Shown here: positions 41,222-49,311 of the stretch, piece after piece
How positions within the stretch are numbered: position 1 is the stretch's first letter
Layout: each line of letters starts with the position of its first letter
Source of the DNA: Bog-532 sp963828445
GTDB taxonomy: Bacteria; Actinomycetota; Actinomycetes; Streptosporangiales; Streptosporangiaceae
DNA: 64,000 bases
Assembly: GCA_963828445.1 (NCBI GenBank)
Contig: CAWHFP010000010.1
Location: 1 to 64,000, forward strand
Direction: 5' to 3'
Program-made: the position numbers and the translations under genes
The notes under the pieces: model-generated
Told to the model about the DNA's origin: nothing
Database searches by the model: none
What the model saw: only the letters and a program-made list of their open reading frames with translations

Positions 41222-43570
41222 ATGCCCCCAGCTTCCACCCGGGCCGTCCGCTTCGACCGCTACGGCGGTCCCGATGTGCTCTACGTGTCCGACGTGCCCA
41301 CTCCGAAACCCGGTCCGGGTGAGGTTCTGGTCGAGGTCCGGGCGGCCGCCATCAACCCGGGCGAGGCCGCCATCCGCGGTGGGGCCATGGACCCGCAGTC
41401 CACCGGCACGTTCCCGTCCGGGGAAGGCAGCGACCTGGCCGGCGTGGTCGTGGCCACCGGCCCGGACGTGACCGCGTTCGGGCTCGGCGACGAGGTGCTC
41501 GGCTACTCCTGGACCCGGTCCAGTCACGCCACCCACGCGGCCGTGCCGGTGACCCAGCTCATCCGCAAGCCGCCCGGCCTGGCCTGGGAAGTGGCGGGCT
41601 CGCTGTACGTGGTGGGGGTCACCGCCTACGCGGCGGCCCGGGCGGTCGACGCCGGCCCGGGTGACGTGGTGGCGGTGTCGGCGGCCGCGGGCGGGGTCGG
41701 CCGGGTGCTGACCCAGCTGCTGGTCCACCGAGGCGCCCGCGTGCTCGGCATCGCGTCGGCGGCCAACGCGGACTGGCTCACCGCCCACGGCGCGGTCCCG
41801 GTCGAGTACGGTGCCGCCGGGCTGGGCGGGGGGGAGCGAGCGCAGCTGGCGGGCAGGCTCCGGGCCGCGGCCCCGGACGGGATCGACGCCTTCATCGACC
41901 TGCACGGCCCCGAGTACCTCGACCTGGCCATCGACCTCGGCGTGGCTCGCGACCGGATCGAGACCATCATTTCTTATTCGAAGGCTGGTGAGCTGGGCAC
42001 CAAGGCCGAGGGGAGCACCGACGCGTCGACCCCCGAGGTCATGCAGGAGATGGCCGACCTGGTCACCGCCGGGGTGATCGAGATCGACATCGCCGCCACC
42101 TACCCGCTGGAAGACGTGGCGGCCGCCTTCACCGAGCAGGACAAGGGGCACACGGCAGGCAAGATCGTGCTGCTCCCGTGGGCCGGCCGGGCCGAAGCCC
42201 TGCGACGGGCGCTGGCTGCCGTCCTGCCCGCCGAGGTCGTGCTGACCCCGGGCAGCAACGGGTACCAGGACGCGACCAGCCCCGACAACAGCAGCTTCGA
42301 GCAGACCCCGGCCGCCGTGGTCCGGGCCCGGTCCGGCCCCGACGTCGCCCAGGCCATCGAGGCCGTCCGGGACGCGGGCGGCCAGGTGATGGTCCAGGCC
42401 ACCGGCCATGGCGCGGGCCTGCCGGTCGGCCCCGGGGTGGTCCTGATCGACACGTCGGCCCTGAACCAGGTCCGGGTCAGCGCCGAGGACCGGGTCGCCC
42501 GGGCCGGCGCGGGCGCGGTCTGGTCCAAGGTCCAGGAGCAGGCCTGGCCACACGGGCTGCTCGCGCTCAGCGGCACCTCACCGACGGTCGGCGTGTCCGG
42601 GTACACCTTCCACGGCGGGGTCGGCTGGCTGGCCCGCCCGTTCGGGCTGGCCTCGGGCAGCCTGCGCTCGGTCGACTACGTGGACGGCACCGGCGTGCCC
42701 CGCCGGGCCAGCGCGGACAGCCCGGACCCGGCCGACCGCGAGGCGCTGTGGGCCTTCCGCGGCGGGGCCCCGGTCGGTGTGGCCACCGAGCTGGAGTTCG
42801 ACCTGCACCCGGTGCCCGACCTGTGGGCCGGGTACCTGCTCTGGCCCGGGTCGCACCTGCCCGCCCTGGCCGCGGCCTGGGCCCGCGAGCTGGCCGAGGC
42901 TCCGGACGCGCTGACCAGCACCCTGTCGCTGCTGGCCCTGCCGCCGCAGGGGCCGTTCCCGGACGCGCTCAAGGGCACCACCGTGGTCCACCTGTCCTAC
43001 GCCTCGGTGGCCGGCGAGGCCGGGCTGGCCGGGCTGCGGTCCGCGCTCCGGGCCGTGGCCGAGCCCGCCGTGGACACCACCGGCCCGGCCGACGCCGCCA
43101 TCCTGGCCCAGATCCACCTCGACCCGCCTGGTGGCATCCCCGCCCGCGGCCTGGGCCAGTGGCTGTCGGCCGCCCCGGCCGACCTCATCGTGACCCTGAC
43201 CGAGGCGGCCCGGGTCGGCCAGCCCGGCGGCCTCAACATGCTCGAAATCCGGCACGTGGCCTCGGACGCTCCCGCGCCGGACGGCGCGCTGACCCGGGCT
43301 CCCGGCCCGTTCCTGCTCCATACCGTCGGCGCGGCGGGCGACGATGCGGCCCGGGCTCACGTCGATGACCTTCTACATGATGTTGCGGACGCGGCGGCAC
43401 CGGCCGACACCGGGCTGGCCGCACCCACGTTCCGGGAAGGCCAGCCGGACGACGCCGGCGCCTACCGCCCCGCCGACCTGGACCGCCTGACCGTCATCAG
43501 CCAGCAGCTCAACCCGGACGGGACTTTGGTGTTCGTGCGCGGCCTTCCCGTCGCGGCGGGCCGGCCATAA
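41222..43570 (+). CDS. Fusion of zinc-free MDR quinone reductase and BBE-like FAD oxidoreductase
   Basis: This 782-residue single frame has two enzymes. Residues 1-320 are an NADPH:quinone-reductase-like MDR: FDRYGGPDVLYVSDVPTPKP, VRAAAINPGEAAIRGG, and SAAAGGVGRVLTQLLVHRGA with the nucleotide loop. Residues 330-782 are a berberine-bridge-type FAD oxidase: TPAAVVRARSGPDVAQAIEA, QVMVQATGHGAGLPVGPG with a His (~396) at the usual covalent FAD site, and SGYTFHGGVGWLARPFGLAS. The second flavin-tethering Cys is absent (GTSPTVGVSGY). The ATG at 41222 has AGAAGG upstream. Hydride could pass between the two active sites, but substrates are unknown. It is controlled by the TetR3 site just upstream. Confidence 0.88.
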   Translation: MPPASTRAVRFDRYGGPDVLYVSDVPTPKPGPGEVLVEVRAAAINPGEAAIRGGAMDPQSTGTFPSGEGSDLAGVVVATGPDVTAFGLGDEVLGYSWTRSSHATHAAVPVTQLIRKPPGLAWEVAGSLYVVGVTAYAAARAVDAGPGDVVAVSAAAGGVGRVLTQLLVHRGARVLGIASAANADWLTAHGAVPVEYGAAGLGGGERAQLAGRLRAAAPDGIDAFIDLHGPEYLDLAIDLGVARDRIETIISYSKAGELGTKAEGSTDASTPEVMQEMADLVTAGVIEIDIAATYPLEDVAAAFTEQDKGHTAGKIVLLPWAGRAEALRRALAAVLPAEVVLTPGSNGYQDATSPDNSSFEQTPAAVVRARSGPDVAQAIEAVRDAGGQVMVQATGHGAGLPVGPGVVLIDTSALNQVRVSAEDRVARAGAGAVWSKVQEQAWPHGLLALSGTSPTVGVSGYTFHGGVGWLARPFGLASGSLRSVDYVDGTGVPRRASADSPDPADREALWAFRGGAPVGVATELEFDLHPVPDLWAGYLLWPGSHLPALAAAWARELAEAPDALTSTLSLLALPPQGPFPDALKGTTVVHLSYASVAGEAGLAGLRSALRAVAEPAVDTTGPADAAILAQIHLDPPGGIPARGLGQWLSAAPADLIVTLTEAARVGQPGGLNMLEIRHVASDAPAPDGALTRAPGPFLLHTVGAAGDDAARAHVDDLLHDVADAAAPADTGLAAPTFREGQPDDAGAYRPADLDRLTVISQQLNPDGTLVFVRGLPVAAGRP

Positions 43571-43578
43571 TCGCAGTT

Positions 43579-44514
43579 ATGCGCAGAGTCACCTGCTGGG
43601 CCGGTGTGGTGGGGGTCGTGATGGCGTTGGTGGCGGCATCCGGAGTGGGAGCCGCGGCCGCGGCCAGCGCCAGCTCGCCGCCACCGGCGGCCGGGGTCGC
43701 GCCCGCGCCGGTGAACGTGGAGGGCACGGGCTACGTCTTCTTCACCGCGGCCGGCGGCACGGTGGAAGTGAAGAGCCTGGCCAGCGGGGGATCGTACACC
43801 AGCTTGGGCGGCCATCTGGTCGGGGCGCCGGCCGCGCTGGTCACCGCGGCCGGGCACGAAGGACTGGCCGAGTTCGAGATCTTCGGGCGCGGCACCGACA
43901 ACGCGCTGTGGTACACGACCTGCACGGCCGAGGGTCCGACCCAGACCGACTGTGACGGCTCGTGGACCTCCCTGGGTGGTGTGCTCAGCTCGGCGCCGGG
44001 AGCGGCCGGAGATCTCGGTGGCCCCGTGTCCGTCTACGGGCGCGGGTCGGACGGTGCCGTGTGGGTCCGCGATCAGTCCGGCACCAGCTTCGGTGCCTGG
44101 TCCCGGATCGGGGGCGCGCTGCGGCCCGGGACGGCTCCGGCCGCGGCCACCACGGGCAACGGCAACACCTGGCTGCTGGTGGTGGGCACCAACCGGCAGC
44201 TCTACGTGCACGAGGTGGGCCAAACCGGGTTCACCGCGGCCGGCGGGACGACCGGCGCCAGCCCGGCCCTGGTCACCACGGCCAGCGCGCTGGTGGCGTT
44301 CGTGCGCGGGACCGACAACGCCTTGTGGTACCACCAGTTCCTGTCGTCAGCGTCCGGCTGGTCGTCCCTGGGCGGTGACCTCCGCTCGGGAGTGGGCGCC
44401 TTCGGCGACACCTCCGGCACGGACCAGCTCGTCGCGGACGGGCTGGGCACCGACGAGCAGATCTGGCAGCACACCGACCTGGACTCCGGTAGCTGGTCCG
44501 CGGTGACCCCGTAA
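43579..44514 (+). CDS. Secreted PLL/tectonin-like beta-propeller protein
   Basis: The 311-residue protein has a signal peptide (WAGVVGVVMALVAASGVGAA) and then four to five repeats of one blade. Each has an RGTDNALWY-type strand and an SLGGxLxSxPxA turn: FGRGTDNALWYTTC and SWTSLGGVLSSAPGA; YGRGSDGAVWVRDQ and WSRIGGALRPGTAPA; FVRGTDNALWYHQF and WSSLGGDLRSGVGAF. This is the PLL-type (fucose-lectin-like) propeller found in secreted actinomycete proteins, likely sugar-binding. It lies eight bases after the fused oxidoreductase and may be cotranscribed. Confidence 0.82.
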   Translation: MRRVTCWAGVVGVVMALVAASGVGAAAAASASSPPPAAGVAPAPVNVEGTGYVFFTAAGGTVEVKSLASGGSYTSLGGHLVGAPAALVTAAGHEGLAEFEIFGRGTDNALWYTTCTAEGPTQTDCDGSWTSLGGVLSSAPGAAGDLGGPVSVYGRGSDGAVWVRDQSGTSFGAWSRIGGALRPGTAPAAATTGNGNTWLLVVGTNRQLYVHEVGQTGFTAAGGTTGASPALVTTASALVAFVRGTDNALWYHQFLSSASGWSSLGGDLRSGVGAFGDTSGTDQLVADGLGTDEQIWQHTDLDSGSWSAVTP

Positions 44515-44549
44515 CCGAAGGCCGGTATCCACTTTCGACAGGGGGACCT

Positions 44550-45316
44550 ATGACCGCGTCCGGCCAGCTCACCTACGGCAGCTACCTGCGGCTGGACGAC
44601 CTGCTCGACTGCCAGCGCCCGCTGACCGACGTGCACGACGAGATGCTGTTCGTGATCATCCACCAGGTCTACGAGCTGTGGTTCAAGCAGACCCTGTACG
44701 AGACCGACCTGCTGCAACGCCGGCTGGAGGAGGGTGACGGGCCGGCGCGGTGGCCACCGCGCGCCGCATCGCCAAGATCCTCAAGACCGTGGTCGGGCAG
44801 ATGGACGTGCTGGAGACCATGACGCCCCAGCAGTTCGCCCGGTTCCGCCCGGACCTCGGCAGTTCCAGTGGCTTCCAGTCGACCCAGTTCCGCCGGATCG
44901 AGGCCACGTACGGTCGCCGCCACTTCAGCTACACCGGCGGCGACCCGGTGCTGACCGAGATCATGGGCCGCCGCCCGGTGTTCGCGTCCCTGCTCCGGTT
45001 CCTGGCCGCCTCCGGCGGGCCGGTCCCGGCCGACGTGCTGGACCGGGACCCGCGCGAGGCCTGGCCCGGCGACGACCGGGTGCTGGCCGTGCTGGCCCAG
45101 GTCTACGACGCGGCCGGCCCCCCGGCCGAAGTCTGCGAAGCCCTGGTCGACGTGGACGAGGGCATCCAGGAATGGCGCTACCGCCACGTCAAGGCGGTCG
45201 AGCGCATCATCGGCAGCCAGCTCGGCACCGGCGGTTCCACCGGCGTCGACTACCTGCGCGGCACCCTGTTCCGCCCGTTCTTCCCCGACCTGTGGCAGGT
45301 CCGCTCCCAGACCTGA
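44550..45316 (+). pseudogene. kynA: Tryptophan 2,3-dioxygenase, frameshifted
   Basis: This heme enzyme would open the tryptophan indole ring to N-formylkynurenine. The N-terminal part has LTYGSYLRLDDLLDCQRPLT and DEMLFVIIHQVYELWFKQTL (substrate and heme residues). After a frame change near 44741 the rest follows: ATARRIAKILKTVVGQMDVL, SSSGFQSTQFRRIEATYG and HVKAVERIIGSQLGTGGSTG with the proximal His. One added base restores EEGDGPAAVATARR. Apart from this the protein is full-length (about 255 residues, a short bacterial form). Other kynurenine genes are not nearby. Confidence 0.88.
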
Positions 45317-45420
45317 CCACTCGTCCCCTGATTCCCGCGCTGGGCGTCGGTCACCACGGTGACGCGCCCGGTGGCGATGTCGTGGACGTGGCCGGACACG
45401 CTCACCGCCGGCGGCAGCAA
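45317..45420 (-). pseudogene. Carbonic-anhydrase-like C-terminal remnant
   Basis: On the minus strand GPLLPPAVSVSGHVHDIATG followed by RVTVVTDAQ resembles the last strand-turn of beta-carbonic anhydrases (SPLL, then GxVYDIxTGRV). Nothing upstream keeps the frame, and no zinc ligands are present. With only about 30 residues it is a tentative relic. Confidence 0.3.
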
Positions 45421-45440
45421 CGGCCCCCGACCGGACCCCG

Positions 45441-45651
45441 CTTGGTCAGCTGCGCACGGTCCTCGATGAGCTGGTCGAGGGCGGCGTCCTCGACCCCCGG
45501 CGCCGCGACGGCATCGAGTACCCCAGCTGGGCCGCCGTGGCACGGAACGGCCGTGCTGGCCGGGTCGGGCCCGCTGCGCGTGGTCCCCGATACCACCCGG
45601 CGCCACCTGCAGGAACTCACCCTGTCGTTCATCGGCGGCGCCCTGGCCTAG
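45441..45651 (+). pseudogene. TetR-regulator C-terminal remnant (WHG type)
   Basis: LGQLRTVLDELVEGGVLDPR is followed by DGIEYPSWAAV in one frame and HGTAVLAGSGPLRVVPDTTR with HLQELTLSFIGGALA in the next. Joined at about 45539 by removing one G, it reads SWAAVHGTAVLAGSGPLR, the WHG-type C-terminal domain of many TetR proteins. The DNA-binding half is missing, so this is a fragment. It converges with the GNAT gene with a four-base overlap. Confidence 0.6.
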
Positions 45652-46175
45652 GGGCCGGATTCGCCGGCCGTGAGGGTGTAGAGGTTGCGCAGGTCGCCGT
45701 CGACCGGGGCCTGCTTCCAGAAGGTGAACCCGAGCTTGCCCGCCACGTTCTGCGAGGCCAGGTTGTCGGGGGCGATGATGGCCAGCAGCTCACCGCGGTA
45801 GGTCTGGTGCGCCCGGGCCAGCAGGGCCCGGCTGGCTTCGGTGGCGTAGCCGAGACCGCGGCGTTCGGGTATCAGCCGGTAGCCCCACTCCAGCCAGGTC
45901 CGGCCCTCGACGTCGATGTAGTCGACGCCGGTGTAGCCGACGATCAGCCCCGAGGACCGCTCGATCACCGGCTGCTTGCCGAACGGGACCGCCCGGCACA
46001 CCTCCACCATGTGGTCGAACCGCGCGCTGGCCTCGGCCGCGGTGAAGACCTCGGGGTAGAACACCATGTAGTCCGCGTCCCCGAACAGCTCGACGAACCG
46101 CTCCCGGTCCGCCTCCCGCGGCGGCCGCACCACCAACCGCGCGGTCCGCACGCCCTCGGGATCCGGCCCAGCCAC
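45648..46175 (-). CDS. GNAT-family N-acetyltransferase
   Basis: This 175-residue RimJ/RimL-like acetyltransferase has TARLVVRPPREADRERFVEL at the start, SGLIVGYTGVDYIDVEGRTW in the core strands, and the acetyl-CoA loop YRLIPERRGLGYATEASRAL with the RRGxGYA form. Residues DNLASQNVAGKLGFTFWKQA complete the fold. The GTG at 46175 is chosen because the longer frame begins with low-complexity residues. Substrate could be a ribosomal protein, antibiotic or small amine. Confidence 0.88.
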   Translation of the reverse strand: MAGPDPEGVRTARLVVRPPREADRERFVELFGDADYMVFYPEVFTAAEASARFDHMVEVCRAVPFGKQPVIERSSGLIVGYTGVDYIDVEGRTWLEWGYRLIPERRGLGYATEASRALLARAHQTYRGELLAIIAPDNLASQNVAGKLGFTFWKQAPVDGDLRNLYTLTAGESGP

Positions 46176-46225
46176 ACCGCCATCCTGCCGCACACCCGGC
46201 GAGCCCGGCGCGGTAGAACAGAGCG

Positions 46226-46401
46226 GTGAGATCGCTCCGGATCGTGGTGTGACCGGGTGCGCGCTCACGCTGGCCGCCTGCGGTTCCGGGACCGGGCGGA
46301 CGCCCAGCGCCGCCGAGACCAGCCGCCCGGCCTGCCACAATGCGGTGCAGCTGACCAGGAGTATCGCGGCTCAGGGCGGACTCGACGGCGTCACGCCGTA
46401 G
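46226..46401 (+). pseudogene. Small lipoprotein, probably frameshifted
   Basis: The frame from GTG 46249 reads TGCALTLAACGSGTGRTPSA and on to HNAVQLTRSIAAQGGLDGVT before TAG at 46399-46401. It has a clear lipobox LAAC but too short a signal sequence. MRSLRIVV is read from GTG 46226 in another frame just upstream. One added base near 46248 would join them into a 58-residue lipoprotein with a normal basic N-terminus. The end overlaps the convergent glycosidase gene by 11 bases. Confidence 0.45.
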
Positions 46402-47478
46402 CGGCTGGGCGGGCCGACATCGTGATGAAATCACGGGGCCACGAAGGAGTGAAGAACGTGTCCGGGCCGTGGTCGAAGGAAGCGAGCAGCTTACGGCCGT
46501 TGGCCGGCGCGGCCAGGCCGGCGGGCGAGGCGGGCGCGTAGCTGGCGAAGACCGGCCAGGCCGGGTTGATGTCGAGCTCCATCGCGCGCACGGCCCCCGC
46601 CCTGATCAGGAGCTGGGCCAGCTGCAGCGGGGCCAGGTCCGGGCCGGCCGCGTAGATCAGCGCGCCGTCAGCGGTGATGCCCAGGCCGGAACGCCACTGG
46701 TGCTCGACGCCGGGCAGGCCCTGGCCGCACGTGGTCGCACTGCAGGTCGAGCCCCAGAAGCGCCAGCTCCGGGTGGTGACCATCGGGGTCGGCCGCCCGC
46801 CCGCGACCAGCGGTGCCAGGTTCTGCCGGACGCTGGCCACGTCCCGCGTCATCGTGACGTCGGTGCCCCAGGCGCCGAGGCGGACGTTCCCGTTGGCGTA
46901 GATGACCAGCGAGGCCGCGCTCCGCACCAGCGGCACGACGGTACGGCCCTCGGTGTAGTAGCCGCCCCGGGCGTCTCGCATCTTGAACCCGCCGTTGAAC
47001 GCCGCGACCAGCGACCTGGCCTGGGCGGGGCGGACCGGCGCGGTGTACCGGTACGGGCCGCCGCCCGGGCTCATCGAGCCTGAGTACAGCCGGGCGGCCA
47101 GCAGGCGGGTGTCCATCCAGGCGACCCCGGCCCGCTGGCTGCTGCCCGGTGGGACCATCGTGGTCTCGTACACCGCAGTCAGGCCGTGGACCCGGCGCCC
47201 ACCGGGTGCCAGCGGCCCAGCCCGGCCGAGGCGGTACCACCGAACGGGGTCAGCGCCGCCGGAGCCGGCAGGCTGATCCCGGGCCGGCGGGCGGGTGCGG
47301 ACCGGGTCACGGGAGGGCCGGACGCGGTCGCGGTGGCCGCAACGGCTGCCCCGGTCCCGGAACTGGCGGCCGGGGCGCCGGACGTACAGGAGATCAGCGT
47401 GATGCTCAGGCCCAGTACGGTCACGGCCAGCACGGTCAGGCCGGCCGGGCGGGCCTGGATGCGAAACCTCCTGGTCAC
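46391..47478 (-). pseudogene. Phosphodiester glycosidase (NAGPA/DUF2233) family lipoprotein, frameshifted
   Basis: The N-terminal part has a signal with a lipobox-like LSITLISC and a Pro/Ala-rich linker, then GRWHPVG. The frame then breaks near 47205 and continues as HGLTAVYETTMVPPGSSQRA. The main domain has SLVAAFNGGFKMRDARGGYY, YANGNVRLGAWGTDVTMTRD, GLGITADGALIYAAGPDLAP and AVRAMELDINPAWPVFASY, which match the NAGPA-type domain. The FNGGFK and MELDIN motifs carry its active-site residues. One missing C restores PVGRRVHGLTAVYET. It would act on extracellular glycans or teichoic-like polymers. Confidence 0.8.
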
Positions 47479-47592
47479 GCCGCCCAGGCTAGGTCGATCG
47501 GCGTCCTCCGGCCCTTCACGAGTTCCTAATTTCTGGTCATGATCTGTTTCGCTGGCCGCGCCGAACAGGCACTTCCCCGGCGGGACGGGCGA

Positions 47593-47658
47593 ACGCGCCG
47601 CACGGAGTTCGGGCCGGAGCAGGCTGCCGACGTACTCGGCGTGAATATCGGTGGCCAT
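47593..47658 (-). pseudogene. Methionine-synthase (MetE/UROD-fold) N-terminal remnant
   Basis: ATG at 47658, with GGAGG eight bases upstream, begins ATDIHAEYVGSLLRPELRAA, which matches the N-terminus of short cobalamin-independent methionine-synthase-like proteins (VGSLLRPPEL). After about 22 residues the similarity stops and the frame runs into the glycosidase gene. A start with a ribosome site but no body suggests truncation by the neighbouring DNA. Confidence 0.45.
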
Positions 47659-47722
47659 GGGCATCGCCTCCGGATTCGCCCGGACCCGGTCCATCGAGAC
47701 GCCGAGACCGGCCGCCTCAGTA

Positions 47723-48467
47723 TCAGCGACCCCGCGATTCAAGCGTAGGGATGGCGCGCCGACGCATGAACGCGATCACCAGGCTGGCCATCAGCGCTGC
47801 GAGCACCACGGTCACGCTCGTGCCGTGCTGTCGGGTGGCCCGAGGAGAGCGGGTCCCCAAGGGCTTTATGGTCCCGGTAGTGGCGTGGCTGGTGCCGGTG
47901 TCGGCTGAGCGGTAGCCCGCGTGGCCTGCGCTGGCCGGCCCGGGTGCCGTTGAGCTTGCGCTGGCCGGGCCAGTGCGACTGGAGGCGGTGGCGCCCGAGC
48001 TGGTGACGCGGACGAGGCTGGTCCCGGTGAATGCGGTGGACGTGGAGCCGGCGGAGCCCTTTCCGGTGGATCGTGCGCCCGAAGACCGGAGCCCGAGGAG
48101 CCGTGCCTGAGGATCCGGAGCCCGGGGACTCCGTGCTGGCCGAGCCGGGGCCCGAGGATTCGCTGCTCGCAGAACCGGAGCCGGTACCCGAAGAGCCTGT
48201 GCCCGGGCCAGCGGAACCGGTGGTGGCGGCGGAGGAATCGCGGTTGGCCAGTGGGTAGACACCGATGCTGATACCAGGGCCGGAACCGGTGCCGGTGCCG
48301 GTGCCGGTGGAGCCGACGCAGTTGCCCAGGATGCACACCCCGACACCGGCGGTGGTGCCGAGGACCGCGAGCCGGTCAAGGCCAGCGGACCAGCTGGGGC
48401 CGCTGGGGCGGTTGAGGCCACAGGCTGGCCGGGTGAGCCGGGCCGCCACGGGCTCCAGGGGCCGCAA
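47723..48467 (-). pseudogene. Low-complexity Ser/Gly/Thr-rich surface protein, frame interrupted
   Basis: The first half contains LAVLGTTAGVGVCILGNCVG and then dipeptide-rich stretches (GSTGTGTGTGSGPG; GSSGTGSGSASSESSGPG). The second half is in another frame and ends with a membrane helix (TSVTVVLAALMASLVIAFM) and RRRAIPTLESRGR, a stop-transfer-like anchor. The change lies near 48080. The composition suggests a wall-spanning stalk protein. Because GC-rich repeats can produce such frames by chance, the call is tentative. Confidence 0.4.
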
Positions 48468-48589
48468 TGTGACATTGCACCCCCTCTAGGGGGTCCAAAC
48501 GCTACATCGATCATGGAGATCGCCGAGCTCGTGTGACCGGCGGGGCCGGAGGTGGTGGTGCAAGGGCAGGGTGGCGGGTCGGCGCTGGG

Positions 48590-49233
48590 TTACTTGCGCC
48601 AGAAGAAGTGGTGGGTCACGCCGCTGGGGCTGGGGACGATCTCCAGGTGGAAGCGGTCGCGCAGCTCGTCGGGGGAGTCCCACAGGCGCAGGCCGGTGCC
48701 GTACTCGATCGGGGCCACCGCCACGTGCATGGTGTCGACCAGGTCGGCGTCGAGGAACTGGCGGATGGTGGACACGCCGCCGCCGAGCCGGACGTCCTGG
48801 CCCTGGGCCGCCTCCCGGGCCTGGGCCAGCACGGTAGCCGGGTCGCCCTCGACGAAGTGGAACGTGGTGTCGGAGAGCGTGAACGACGGCCGCGGCTGGT
48901 GGGTCAGGACGAACACCGGCGTGTGGAACGGGGGATCCTCACCCCACCAGCCGCGCCAGTCGTGGTTGGGCCAGGGGCCGCGCAGGGGCCGAACTTGTTG
49001 CGGCCCATGATCTCGGCGCCGATGTTCCGGGGGTAGTCCCGCATGATGTAGTCGTCCAGGCCCCGGCTCCCGTTGGATCCGTCGCGGTAGACCCAGCTGT
49101 CGGTGGCAAAGGCCCAGCTCATCAGCTGCCCCGGGTCGACGTGGCCGAAGGGCCGCTCCAGGGTCTGGTCCTCGCCGGCGCCGATCCCGTCGGCCGAGAT
49201 GGTGAAGTTCTGAACCCTCAGCAGCTGAGTCAT
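48590..49233 (-). pseudogene. RibD/DHFR-fold reductase, frameshifted
   Basis: The N-terminal part reads LLRVQNFTISADGIGAGEDQ and then DDYIMRDYPRNIGAEIMGRN. The C-terminal part is read in the next frame: GPWPNHDWRGWWGEDPPFHT, PVFVLTHQPRPSFTLSDTTF, and QDVRLGGGVSTIRQFLDADL with the NADPH-binding loop. A missing base near 48985 joins them. The complete protein is a stand-alone RibD C-terminal (bifunctional deaminase-reductase) family reductase of about 214 residues, common in actinomycetes and of unknown substrate. Confidence 0.85.
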
Positions 49234-49282
49234 GATGAGAAGACGGCCGTGGGGCGGGAAACTCATCGCCGGTCACCGCTAG

Positions 49283-49306
49283 CCTCTCGAGAAAGGTCTC
49301 GAGGGG
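49283..49306 (+). promoter_or_regulatory. Hairpin over the TPR-CHAT ribosome site
   Basis: CCTCTCGAG and CTCGAGGGG pair over nine positions (one G-U) with loop AAAGGT. The right arm contains most of the GAGGGGG ribosome-binding sequence of the gene that starts at 49312. Translation could therefore be held off until the hairpin opens. Confidence 0.5.
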
Positions 49307-49311
49307 GTCTG

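Noticed and set aside
48290..48312. GGTGCC repeats as a CRISPR or VNTR locus
   Set aside because: There are only about three and a half six-base units with no spacers; they encode a Gly/Thr dipeptide stretch.
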